From NCBI RefSeq assembly GCF_016617615.1, contig NZ_JAACYA010000001.1, positions 124,001 to 188,000 of the forward strand: a stretch of 64,000 nt of DNA, given 5' to 3'. The stretch's first letter is position 1; the number at the start of each line of letters is the position of its first letter. The position numbers and the translations under genes are program-made. This document shows, piece after piece, positions 37,439 to 45,669 of this stretch. This DNA is from Persephonella atlantica (GTDB lineage: Bacteria > Aquificota > Aquificia > Aquificales > Hydrogenothermaceae). The notes beneath the pieces were generated by a model. That model saw only the letters and a list, made by a program, of their open reading frames with translations, was not told the origin of the DNA and did no database searches.

Positions 37439-38544
37439 TCCTCTCTGTAAAATGTTAGCTTTTCAGGAAACTTTTCCACATATATAGACTGACTGGGGAA
37501 AGCGAAAGAAGAGCCGTTTTTCTCAACAATATCCATAATCTTTAGATTTATCTCTTCCTTTATTGCCATGTACTCAATCCAGTTAGCAGTATTGGTAAAT
37601 GCGTAGATAAATATGTCCAGAGAGCTGTCAGAAAACTTATCAAAAAACACCAGCATTGTCTGATCTTTTGCTATTCCTGGATGCTCCTGAAGCATCTGCT
37701 TTATCTCTTTTACTATTTTTCTGACAGTATCAGGAGGAGTGCTGTAAACGAGACCTATAGTCATCATTATCCTTCTTATATCTCTTCTTGAGAAGTTTTC
37801 TATAGGATTGTTTGCAATATACTGGTTAGGAACAGTGATGAGAGACTTTTCAAATGTTCTTATCTTTGTAGTTCTCATACCTAAATCTTCCACTATTCCT
37901 TCAACAGAGCCTACTCTAACCCATTCTCCTATTTTCAAAGATTTATCTGCAAGGATTGTCAGTCCACCAAACAGATTTGCTGCTGTGTCTTTGGCTGCCA
38001 GTGCAATTGCAAGACCACCAATACCTAAAGAAGCAATCAGAGCTGTTACGTTAATTCCCCATTCCTGCAGGACAGCAAGGACAGCAATAACAACGATAAA
38101 GACTTTAACTGACTTTATCAGAAACGAGCCAACCTCTCTGGCAAGCTCTTTTCCAAACTTCTGTGTAAATTTATAAACATCTGAGCTGAAAACGTTAACA
38201 CCGTTGTAAAAAATCCAGAAAACAAGGATTATAAACATAGAGCGGACAATGTGCTGTGCAATATCAGCCTGAATACTCAGTATGTCCAGAACTATCCACA
38301 GACCTATAACTATAAACAGGAATCTTAAAGGGCTTTCTATCATGCTGAGAATTTTGTCATCAATGGTGGTTTTTGTCCTTGAGACTACAGCTTTTATGCT
38401 GTTTACTATAATTCTACTGAAAATCTTCCTGAATAATAGAAAAAGTATAAAGATAACAAAAGCCAGAGCCCATTTGTACAGAGGCGTTCCAAGGACAATC
38501 TGATTTAGAAACTGGTCTATTTTTGATAAAATTTCCTTATCCAT
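37435..38544 (-). CDS. MscS-family mechanosensitive channel
   Basis: Several membrane helices fill residues 20-190. The pore-lining TM3 with alternating Gly/Ala is IASLGIGGLAIALAAKDTAANLFGG, followed by the beta-domain signature IGEWVRVGSVEGIVEDLGMRTTKIRTF and VPNQYIANNPIENFSRR. It releases solutes on hypo-osmotic shock. No ribosome site precedes the ATG and the gap to the divergent VOC gene is only 52 bases. Confidence 0.93.
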   Translation of the reverse strand: MDKEILSKIDQFLNQIVLGTPLYKWALAFVIFILFLLFRKIFSRIIVNSIKAVVSRTKTTIDDKILSMIESPLRFLFIVIGLWIVLDILSIQADIAQHIVRSMFIILVFWIFYNGVNVFSSDVYKFTQKFGKELAREVGSFLIKSVKVFIVVIAVLAVLQEWGINVTALIASLGIGGLAIALAAKDTAANLFGGLTILADKSLKIGEWVRVGSVEGIVEDLGMRTTKIRTFEKSLITVPNQYIANNPIENFSRRDIRRIMMTIGLVYSTPPDTVRKIVKEIKQMLQEHPGIAKDQTMLVFFDKFSDSSLDIFIYAFTNTANWIEYMAIKEEINLKIMDIVEKNGSSFAFPSQSIYVEKFPEKLTFYRED

Positions 38545-38596
38545 AAAAATAATTATCTATCTTATTTAAATAATTTTCAAACTCAGAGGAGAAAAT

Positions 38597-39004
38597 ATGG
38601 ATTTTGCAGTTCATCATGTTGCCCTGTCTGTATCTGACATAAGAAAGTCTGAGAGGTTTTATGGGTTCTTTGGTTTCAGGAAGGTTGCCGAATATATATC
38701 AGAAAGCGAGGGTCTGCACATACTGCATCTTAAAAAGGACTCATTTATTATTGAGCTTTTCTCTTTCAGAGATTACATTCCCTCTGAAAAGTATTCTCTG
38801 TGGGAAGACCTTAAGGTTTTGGGATACAGGCATATAGCATTTAAGGTTGAAGACATCTACAGAGCAAAAGAAGAGCTGATTAAAAAAGGTCTGATAAGCC
38901 CCAGTACAGAGATAAAGAAAGGCAAAACCGGTATCCTGTATTTTTTTCTTACAGACCCTGACGGAAATTTTGTTGAGATTGTAGAGGACAAAAGGGATAT
39001 TTAA
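38597..39004 (+). CDS. VOC/glyoxalase-family protein
   Basis: The 135-residue single-domain vicinal-oxygen-chelate protein keeps metal-ligand positions in paired beta-alpha-beta modules: AVHHVALSV, FIIELFSF, YRHIAFKV and NFVEIVED. Relatives include lactoylglutathione lyase and methylmalonyl-CoA epimerase; substrate is not inferable. AGGAGA precedes the ATG. It converges with gmhB, stops overlapping by four bases. Confidence 0.83.
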   Translation: MDFAVHHVALSVSDIRKSERFYGFFGFRKVAEYISESEGLHILHLKKDSFIIELFSFRDYIPSEKYSLWEDLKVLGYRHIAFKVEDIYRAKEELIKKGLISPSTEIKKGKTGILYFFLTDPDGNFVEIVEDKRDI

Positions 39005-39564
39005 GCAGGAACATTTTTTAGTATAAAGTTTTCTACAACATCAAGTATGTTCTCACCTACAAAGTCTGCTTCTGTGTTTTCAAGGTACTTCATTCCCTGT
39101 CCTGTTTTAACTAAAGCAGCTCTGATGCCTTCTTTGTGGGCAGCTTTTATGTCATTTTCTTTGTCTCCAATAAGAAAAGATAAAGAAGGGTCTATGTTAA
39201 ACTCTTTTATACCCTGTTTTATCATTCCGCTTTCTGGTTTTCTGCAATCACATTTTATAGAAAGATGAGGGATTATACCTTCTGGATGGTGAGGACAGTA
39301 ATAAACCCTATCAATGATAATACCTTCCCTTTTAAAAACATCAAGCATGTATGCTGTTAATTTTTTGAAGTCTTCTTCTGTGTAGTATCCTACAGCAATT
39401 CCAGACTGATTTGTAACAATAAGCAGTTTAAATCCGGCCTTTTGCAACTTTTTCAGAGCAGGGAAAACCTCCGGATATATGTGAAAATTCTCAATTTTGT
39501 GGACAAATCCGTAATCTTCATTTATTACTCCATCTCTATCTAAAAATACAGCTTTGTTTTTCAA
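39001..39564 (-). CDS. gmhB: D-glycero-manno-heptose 1,7-bisphosphate 7-phosphatase
   Basis: This HAD phosphatase has the nucleophile motif FLDRDGVINED, TNQSG (motif II), GDKENDI (motif IV), and the GmhB zinc loop CPHHPEG...CDCRKP. The 187-residue length is typical. It acts in ADP-heptose synthesis for lipopolysaccharide inner core. Its start overlaps the tldD stop by four bases, so it is translated from the tldD operon. Confidence 0.93.
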   Translation of the reverse strand: MKNKAVFLDRDGVINEDYGFVHKIENFHIYPEVFPALKKLQKAGFKLLIVTNQSGIAVGYYTEEDFKKLTAYMLDVFKREGIIIDRVYYCPHHPEGIIPHLSIKCDCRKPESGMIKQGIKEFNIDPSLSFLIGDKENDIKAAHKEGIRAALVKTGQGMKYLENTEADFVGENILDVVENFILKNVPA

Positions 39565-40946
39565 ATATGACCTCCAACCACCATGGATTTTACCATTATT
39601 GTCGGCTGTGCATCTGCAACAGGAACGCCCTGTCCATTTTTACCACAGGTTCCAATAGACCAGCCTATATCATACCCCACACCTTCTATATTTTTCAGCA
39701 CATCTGGACCATTACCAAGTAATGAAGCCCCTTTAACAGGATAAGTAATCTCTCCATCTTCTATCATGTATCCTTCCACCACCTCAAACATAAAATCACC
39801 ATTAACAGTGTTAACCTGACCTCCTCCCATCTTTACAACATACAATCCTTTTTTTATATCCCTGATAAAATCGTGGGGATTGTCTTTTCCCGGTGCTATA
39901 AATGTGTTTCTCATTCTAACAATAGGAATATGACGGTAACTTTCCCTTCTTCCGTTTCCTGTTGGCTTCTTTCCATTCTCCATAGCTGTTAGTCTGTCAT
40001 ACATGAAACCTTTTAGATAACCATTTTCTATAAGGACAGTTTTTTGGGCAGGTACTCCTTCGTCATCTATCCCATAACTTCCCATTTTCCCTTTGATAGT
40101 TCCGTCGTCTATAACTGTTATAAGCTTTGAGGCCACCTTTTCTCCTATTTTGTTTGAATAAACAGACAGCCCTCTTTCTGCAAGATCTGCCTCAAGGCCA
40201 TGGCCAACAGCCTCGTGTATCATTGTACCTCCTGCTTCTGATGATATAACGACAGGCATACTGCCTGCATGAACAGATTTTGCTGACAGACCTGCTACGG
40301 CTCTATGAGCTGCCTTTTCAGAAACATAGCTTACAACGTCAACATCTCCATTCTCAAATATCTCGTATCCGCCACTTTTTCCGAAAGAGTCGTATCCTTT
40401 GTAGAGTGTCCCATTTTGCAAGGCAATGGCTTCCACATATATAGCTGTTCTTACCTGAATGTCTTCAGCTATCTCCCCCAAACTATTTACTATCAGCATC
40501 TCTCTTTTGCTGTCTTTCAGTGTAATACCTGACTGGATTATCCTGCTGTCAAAACTCCTGACTGTATCATCCGCTTTAAGGAGAATCTCCTTCTTTCTGT
40601 CAGGAAGGTAATCTTCAGGGTCTATCAAAGCCTGAGAAAAACCTTTTATATGCTTAAGTCCGACCTTTATCTTCCCTTCTTCTGCTGAAGACACAATTCC
40701 TTTTATAACTTCCTCAAGAGAGTCTTTTGATATGTTATTTGTGTAGCCATAGTAGGTTTTTCCCTCTTTTATCAGTCTTATACCTACCCCCTCATCGTAT
40801 CCTTCAACAGCCTTTTCAAGCTTTTTTCCTTCCAGTCTCATAACTGTAGAGAATGTTTTCTCATAAAAAATCTCCCCATAATCCCCACCTTCTGACATAA
40901 GTTTTGTAAGAAGATAAGGAGATATCTCTCTGATAAATTCTTTCAT
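39561..40946 (-). CDS. tldD: TldD-family metalloprotease
   Basis: The catalytic HExxxH motif is visible in HEAVGHGLEADL, and the C-terminal TldD block GLYVVKMGGGQVNTVNGDFMFEV is conserved. TldD works with TldE/PmbA to degrade unfolded peptides and process microcins or peptide-antitoxins. No pmbA partner is in the window. It starts one base after the upstream gene and overlaps gmhB. Confidence 0.93.
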   Translation of the reverse strand: MKEFIREISPYLLTKLMSEGGDYGEIFYEKTFSTVMRLEGKKLEKAVEGYDEGVGIRLIKEGKTYYGYTNNISKDSLEEVIKGIVSSAEEGKIKVGLKHIKGFSQALIDPEDYLPDRKKEILLKADDTVRSFDSRIIQSGITLKDSKREMLIVNSLGEIAEDIQVRTAIYVEAIALQNGTLYKGYDSFGKSGGYEIFENGDVDVVSYVSEKAAHRAVAGLSAKSVHAGSMPVVISSEAGGTMIHEAVGHGLEADLAERGLSVYSNKIGEKVASKLITVIDDGTIKGKMGSYGIDDEGVPAQKTVLIENGYLKGFMYDRLTAMENGKKPTGNGRRESYRHIPIVRMRNTFIAPGKDNPHDFIRDIKKGLYVVKMGGGQVNTVNGDFMFEVVEGYMIEDGEITYPVKGASLLGNGPDVLKNIEGVGYDIGWSIGTCGKNGQGVPVADAQPTIMVKSMVVGGHI

Positions 40947-40947
40947 A

Positions 40948-41442
40948 CTACAGTCCTAAAATAAATGCTATCTCTTCGGCTGTTTTTCCCTCTAAAAAGT
41001 AAGCAAGGGCCTGCAGACCTTTCTCATCTATAGATATGTACAGCGCTTTATCTCCTGAAGAAAACGGAACAACCAAAACAGGAACTCTCCATGTCTGGAT
41101 AAATCTTTTCCACTGTGGTTTAAAATCTGAAAGGAGGAACTGAGCTTCTCTTGTCTTTCCAAGGAGTATATTTACAAGAGCAAACATATACTTTGCCTCT
41201 GGTATCTTTGATGCACTTTTTGCCAGCTCCCTTCTTGAACCTTTCAGGTCCCCATCAATATACTTGTTAAATCCTTCAACAAATGCCTTTTCTTCTTCAG
41301 GCATATCAAGGTAAAACTCAAAAGGTATCTCCATGTAAGATTCTGAGTTATCTATCTCAAAAACAGGAGCTACCTGAGTTTTAACCCTGTCTGGATGACC
41401 TTTAAAAATGTAAATCTGAATATTTTTCTCCATTGTCAGCAT
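40948..41442 (-). CDS. Unknown soluble protein upstream of tldD
   Basis: A 164-residue protein without recognised family. The central part (about 55-105, EGFNKYIDGDLKGSRRELAKSASKIPEA) looks helical and TPR-like, and the ends look alpha/beta. There is no signal peptide or membrane helix. RBS AGAGG precedes the ATG. One base separates it from tldD, so a functional connection to that protease is likely. No function is claimed. Confidence 0.75.
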   Translation of the reverse strand: MLTMEKNIQIYIFKGHPDRVKTQVAPVFEIDNSESYMEIPFEFYLDMPEEEKAFVEGFNKYIDGDLKGSRRELAKSASKIPEAKYMFALVNILLGKTREAQFLLSDFKPQWKRFIQTWRVPVLVVPFSSGDKALYISIDEKGLQALAYFLEGKTAEEIAFILGL

Positions 41443-41484
41443 TTTAACCTCTTTTTTTTAACATTTTATTCCGATTTTAACAGG

Positions 41485-41652
41485 TTATGTGTGATTTATC
41501 TCATCTGATTTTTCTTTCTTCTGATAGTACTTTTTGTCTCTCTCATCAACTACTGTGTTGTTTTTGCTCCAGTAAATCATCAGCCATATAATAACTCCGA
41601 ACATAATACCAAATACTATGATAGTTAGAATAAGCTCAGTAGTCTCGTTCAT
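41485..41652 (-). CDS. 55-residue single-pass membrane protein
   Basis: An ATG at 41652 six bases after GGAGG opens a 55-residue frame: a short N-terminus (NETTE), one membrane helix (about 7-28, LILTIIVFGIMFGVIIWLMIYW) and a highly charged tail (DERDKKYYQKKEKSDE), ending TAA at 41485. The good ribosome site and membrane/charged design support it as real; the shape is like small cytochrome-oxidase or electron-transport accessory proteins, but no family is recognised. It precedes the unknown gene and tldD on the same strand. Confidence 0.72.
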   Translation of the reverse strand: MNETTELILTIIVFGIMFGVIIWLMIYWSKNNTVVDERDKKYYQKKEKSDEINHT

Positions 41653-41711
41653 ATTTAAATCCTCCAGATAAAATTAAATATAATTATAAAACCAAAAATC
41701 GGAGCTTGGAT

Positions 41712-42356
41712 ATGTTTATAACAGAAAAAAGGGCACAAAAAATAATCAATCTGCTAAAGAAAAGGCAGAAAGACCTTCAGCTTTTTTCAGATAATGTTTC
41801 CAACCCTCATAACTTTTCTGCGATACTGAGAACATCTGATGCTGTAGGTGTTTTATACCTGTATTACAGGTACAGTGGTAGTGATAAGATAATAAACGAA
41901 GATATAACAATGGGTTCCCATAAATGGGTCATTCATCAAAAAGTACCTGATGAGAAGATAGAGGAGTTTTTCCTGTCAAAAAAGAAAGAGGGATTTCAGA
42001 TTGTTGCCACTTCCCTTTCTGAGGACAGCGTACATTTTAGAAAGGTTGACTACACAAAACCTACCATTATTGTTGTTGGACACGAGCTAAAAGGTGTCAG
42101 CGAAGAAATTTTACATTTTGCAGACAAAAAAATAATCATACCTATGTATGGAATGGCGCAGAGCCTTAATGTTTCTGTAGCAACAGGTGTAATCCTGTAC
42201 GAAGCTCAAAGACAGAGAGAAGAAAAAGGTATGTATGAAAAACCCTCCCTCTCAGAAGAAGAGATAGAAAATATACTAAAAGAATGGTCAACAGAAAATG
42301 TTATCAGAGACAAAATGAAAAAAAGTGCCGTTAAACATTTTCTAAAAAACGATTGA
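41712..42356 (+). CDS. trmH: tRNA (guanosine18-2'-O)-methyltransferase TrmH
   Basis: The SPOUT motifs are in order: NPHNFSAILRTSDAVGV (motif 1, catalytic Arg), TIIVVGHELKGVSEE (motif 2), and IPMYGMAQSLNVSVATGVILYE (motif 3, the SAM knot). The enzyme methylates G18 in the D-loop of tRNAs. ATG at 41712 lies seven bases after GGAG; a TTG six bases upstream is too close to it. The C-terminal extension is basic. Confidence 0.92.
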   Translation: MFITEKRAQKIINLLKKRQKDLQLFSDNVSNPHNFSAILRTSDAVGVLYLYYRYSGSDKIINEDITMGSHKWVIHQKVPDEKIEEFFLSKKKEGFQIVATSLSEDSVHFRKVDYTKPTIIVVGHELKGVSEEILHFADKKIIIPMYGMAQSLNVSVATGVILYEAQRQREEKGMYEKPSLSEEEIENILKEWSTENVIRDKMKKSAVKHFLKND

Positions 42357-42416
42357 TTTAGTTTATTACAGTCATTAACTTAAATATATTAACTGAATAA
42401 CTATGGAGATATTGTG

Positions 42417-42872
42417 ATGATAGTTAAAAGTCCTGCCATACAGTATGGGGAAACTATTCCCAAAATCTATACCTGCGATGGTTCGGATATGTCTCCACCA
42501 ATTAGCTGGTCAGATTATCCTCCAGAAACACAGAGTTTTGTTCTTATAATGGATGATCCAGATGCTCCAATGGGTGTGTTTACTCACTGGATAGTTTACG
42601 ATATCCCTGCAGGTATAAACGAACTGCCTGAAAATGTCCCTAAAATTCCAGAAATTGACGGGATAAAACAGGGTATAAATGACTTTGGCAGGATAGGTTA
42701 TGGTGGCCCCTGTCCTCCTTTTGGAAAACCCCACAGATACTTTTTCAGGGTGTTTTCCCTTTATGTGCCGTCTCTGGAACTACCATCTGGGGCTTCAAGG
42801 CAGGAGGTAGAAGTTGTCATGATGGGAAAGGTAATAGATGAAGGTTATCTGATGGGATTATACGGCAGGTAG
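42417..42872 (+). CDS. YbhB/YbcL-family PEBP protein (Raf-kinase-inhibitor-like)
   Basis: The 151-residue protein has the PEBP signatures YTCDGSDMSPPISWSDYP, MDDPDAPMGVFTHWIVYDIP and GPCPPFGKPHRYFFRVF. Bacterial members bind small anions; function is not defined. A GTG three bases before the ATG is an alternative start; GGAG precedes both. It converges with the cytochrome gene. Confidence 0.9.
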   Translation: MIVKSPAIQYGETIPKIYTCDGSDMSPPISWSDYPPETQSFVLIMDDPDAPMGVFTHWIVYDIPAGINELPENVPKIPEIDGIKQGINDFGRIGYGGPCPPFGKPHRYFFRVFSLYVPSLELPSGASRQEVEVVMMGKVIDEGYLMGLYGR

Positions 42873-43217
42873 TTACTTAAAATTTTTGAACATCCAGAGG
42901 GCTACTGACTGTTTTTCTTCGTCAGGAATATCTATCTGAGGCATCAATCCCCATCTTTTTATGCAGGGTTTGCATACAGATTTTTCAGCATCTGGCTGAG
43001 ATAAAAAATCAACAAGGTACTGTATGAACTCCTCTTTTTTCCTGTAGTGGTACTTTATCTGTCTTGTTATAGCATCTATGGGAGGAGCTTTAAGAGATAG
43101 ATTGTCTACAAATTCGGTTGTTTTTTCTATATGGCACTGGGCACAGCTGTTTTTGTATATCTGGTATCCTGAATCCTCTCCATAAATATTGAATGTTAAA
43201 AGGAGAAAAATTATCAT
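42873..43217 (-). CDS. Mono-heme periplasmic cytochrome c
   Basis: A signal peptide starting MIIFLLLTFNIYGED is best read from the ATG at 43217, four bases after the preceding stop; an ATG at 43244 lies inside the upstream gene. The mature protein has the heme motif CAQCH, a likely Met ligand in GLMPQI, and a second Cys pair CKPC. Length about 114 residues fits a small c-type cytochrome. It is the distal gene of the pilus minus arm, an unusual place. Confidence 0.8.
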   Translation of the reverse strand: MIIFLLLTFNIYGEDSGYQIYKNSCAQCHIEKTTEFVDNLSLKAPPIDAITRQIKYHYRKKEEFIQYLVDFLSQPDAEKSVCKPCIKRWGLMPQIDIPDEEKQSVALWMFKNFK

Positions 43218-43221
43218 AATC

Positions 43222-44697
43222 CTATCTATCAGATAACCTACCATTGTTGTAATTTACCTCACAGTTGTTATTTGTATCATAGTTTACAAGAGTATTAAAT
43301 CCATATGAAGACTCTATTCTTCTGCACCTGAAGTCTCTATACACAGTTATACACTCTCCGTTGGAAACAGTAGCTGAGGTAAACTCTGTACATCTGGTTG
43401 AAGCAATACACCAAAACAGAAATACTGTTCCTTTCTCATAATAACGGATATCCCCTGCGTTAAAAACTGTTACAGATGAACAACTCCCTGAACCTCCGGA
43501 ACCTCCTCCTGAAGAATTACAGTCTGGATCTATCACTGTCAGTACATAACCTTTAAAAGCCGTCATTCCACATGAAGATGCCTCCAGTGTAAAATTGTAT
43601 GGGGAGGGGGTACTGCACCCTGAGTCTGACTGTACTGTTCCTGTAATCTGCCCATTGGAAAAGGTTAGATCAGGAGGTAAGCTTCCCTGAATATTCCAGG
43701 TATAACTATCACCACCTCCAGACACAAAAAAAGTAATGTTATAACTGCTTCCTTCATAGGCAGGTGGTACTGTATCCGTCAGTATCTTCACCTGTTGGGG
43801 AAACACTTTTATGTTGAGGTTATCTGCAATTGTAATTTCATCTCCCAGACTATCTTTGACACAGATATTAGAAATAGTTATATTTCCCTCACAACCTGTT
43901 ATAGAACCTTTATTTGAATCTGTATCATAATTAACTGTTCCTGTGATGTAACCGTCAGTTGTTAGAGACAGTCCATAACCATTCCACAGGGAAGTAGTAT
44001 CACAAGAGCTGCCGTTCCATGTTCCGAACTGGTACGGAGGAACCCCACCGGAAACATCTATTTTTGCTCTATAAGGAGCGTCCTCTATGGCTTCAGGAAG
44101 ATTTTGGTTGGGATCAATATAAAGAGGCTTACATTTTTCATTATTATGAAGTTCTGATAATGTTACCCATTTTACTATGTCGTCATATGGCTCTACTCTA
44201 TTTAGATCACCAGAATAATCATCAACCTTAATTCCATAGTCGTAAACTTTTATAACTGTTGGAGTTGTGATTTCACCTGCTCCAGCAGTTTGATTGTTGT
44301 AATTTGCACTTCCACTTAAAATAATAAAAGCTACGTTCCTTATTGTCTGAACAGGTACTGTACATGCTGCATCTGAACAGATATAAACAGTAATATTGGT
44401 TTTCAATCTACCGCAATAACTGGTTAAACCGCTGTCGTATATGTAAACTATGTCTTTTCCAAAGGAGTCTTTCTTGTTTCTTACGACTGTTAAAAAAGTA
44501 GAAAGGTCTGGAATTTTTCCTATTGAAAATGTATAGCCAAGAACAGCCTCAACATCAGCGTTTACTATTTCTTTCGTTGAATTTACCTTTGCCCTTTTAA
44601 CGAGTATTCCAAGTGCAGTTATACCAATACCTGCAAGAAGTCCAATAATAACCAGTACCATAGCCAGCTCAATCAGGGTAAATCCCTTTCTATTCAT
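43222..44697 (-). CDS. Giant cysteine-rich pilin-like adhesin
   Basis: A prepilin N-terminus (RKG/FTLIELAMVLVIIGLLAGIGI) is followed by about 470 residues, far longer than ordinary pilins. The middle has repeated Ig-like putative modules (GSLPPDLTFSNGQITGTV; YGLSLTTDGYITGTV), then a GGGSGGSGS linker and a C-terminal domain. Sixteen cysteines, an even number, suggest disulfides. The ATG at 44697 sits five bases after GGAGG, which overlaps the preceding gene's end; a TTG twelve bases up is inside that site. It probably caps or decorates the pilus and mediates adhesion. Confidence 0.8.
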   Translation of the reverse strand: MNRKGFTLIELAMVLVIIGLLAGIGITALGILVKRAKVNSTKEIVNADVEAVLGYTFSIGKIPDLSTFLTVVRNKKDSFGKDIVYIYDSGLTSYCGRLKTNITVYICSDAACTVPVQTIRNVAFIILSGSANYNNQTAGAGEITTPTVIKVYDYGIKVDDYSGDLNRVEPYDDIVKWVTLSELHNNEKCKPLYIDPNQNLPEAIEDAPYRAKIDVSGGVPPYQFGTWNGSSCDTTSLWNGYGLSLTTDGYITGTVNYDTDSNKGSITGCEGNITISNICVKDSLGDEITIADNLNIKVFPQQVKILTDTVPPAYEGSSYNITFFVSGGGDSYTWNIQGSLPPDLTFSNGQITGTVQSDSGCSTPSPYNFTLEASSCGMTAFKGYVLTVIDPDCNSSGGGSGGSGSCSSVTVFNAGDIRYYEKGTVFLFWCIASTRCTEFTSATVSNGECITVYRDFRCRRIESSYGFNTLVNYDTNNNCEVNYNNGRLSDR

Positions 44698-45661
44698 AAC
44701 TTCCTCCAAGTATTTTCAATCTTTCAGAAACTGTTTTCCGCAGTTTTGTATCCTTACTTTTAATAATTTTTAATGTATATTCATAAATTTTCCGTGAGAG
44801 ACGGTATTTTTTGTTTATTTCTAATATCCTTCCATAAGCATAAGATACGTAAGGGTCTGTCTGATTTAGTTCAAAGGCCTTCTTGTACTCTTCTTCTGCA
44901 TCTATCAACTGACCATTTTTCTCATAAATTATCCCTAATAGGTAATGCAGAATTCCTGAACTATCTGTTGATAATCTTTTCTTTATGAATTTTTCAACCA
45001 GGTAAGATCTGTTTCTGTTTATAGCAAACAGTGCTATTTTATATATATTTTCTGTATCCTTAATTTTTTCTATTTCCTTTATATCTCCCTCTCCTGCTCC
45101 TATCTTTAAAATTATTATGTTTGTTAACACTCTTTCTTCCGGTTTTATACTGTAAGCTTTCTGGTAGAACTTCAGACTTTCTGTATAATTCCCTTTTTTT
45201 AGATATTTGTTTGCCAGAGTAATATACAGAACATATTTTCTTTTTATATCTTCTGTGTTGTCCCTTTTATGTTTTAGTTTTTTTTTCTCTGTCTGTTGTT
45301 GGGATAGTTGTCTTTTACCTTCCTGATATTTTTCAGAAGATTCTTGGGATTTATTCTCCTTTTTGGATTTCAGTTCTACAATCTTATTTCCATTCAGCTT
45401 TTTGTGAGGTTTCTCTGGAGTGGATGCTTTTTTTATGTTTTTTTCCCTAACAGGTAAATAAAGACTGTTTTTAGAAATAATAAATTTATTTTCAAGGATT
45501 TTTAAGACCACAAAGGAAAAACTTAAAAGGATTATAATACTACCAAGTATTCCTACCTTTTTAACAGACAGATTTTTACTTTTGGATTTCAGGTTGGGAG
45601 GTATAGATTTACTTGTGGAATCTTTTCTTAGCTTTTTCAGAGAATCAATAATCAGACTCAT
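44690..45661 (-). CDS. MshN/GspB-like TPR protein with N-terminal membrane anchor
   Basis: The N-terminus MSLIIDSLKKLRKD resembles the start of GspB, MshN and related proteins, followed by a membrane helix (about 36-56), a Lys/Glu/Gln linker and TPR repeats (about 145-310; KGNYTESLKFYQKAYSI, KNGQLIDAEEEYKKAF). Such proteins link inner-membrane pilus or secretion components to the secretin. It sits nine bases after the secretin gene and overlaps the adhesin gene. Confidence 0.75.
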   Translation of the reverse strand: MSLIIDSLKKLRKDSTSKSIPPNLKSKSKNLSVKKVGILGSIIILLSFSFVVLKILENKFIISKNSLYLPVREKNIKKASTPEKPHKKLNGNKIVELKSKKENKSQESSEKYQEGKRQLSQQQTEKKKLKHKRDNTEDIKRKYVLYITLANKYLKKGNYTESLKFYQKAYSIKPEERVLTNIIILKIGAGEGDIKEIEKIKDTENIYKIALFAINRNRSYLVEKFIKKRLSTDSSGILHYLLGIIYEKNGQLIDAEEEYKKAFELNQTDPYVSYAYGRILEINKKYRLSRKIYEYTLKIIKSKDTKLRKTVSERLKILGGSYE

Positions 45662-45669
45662 CTTCCTAC

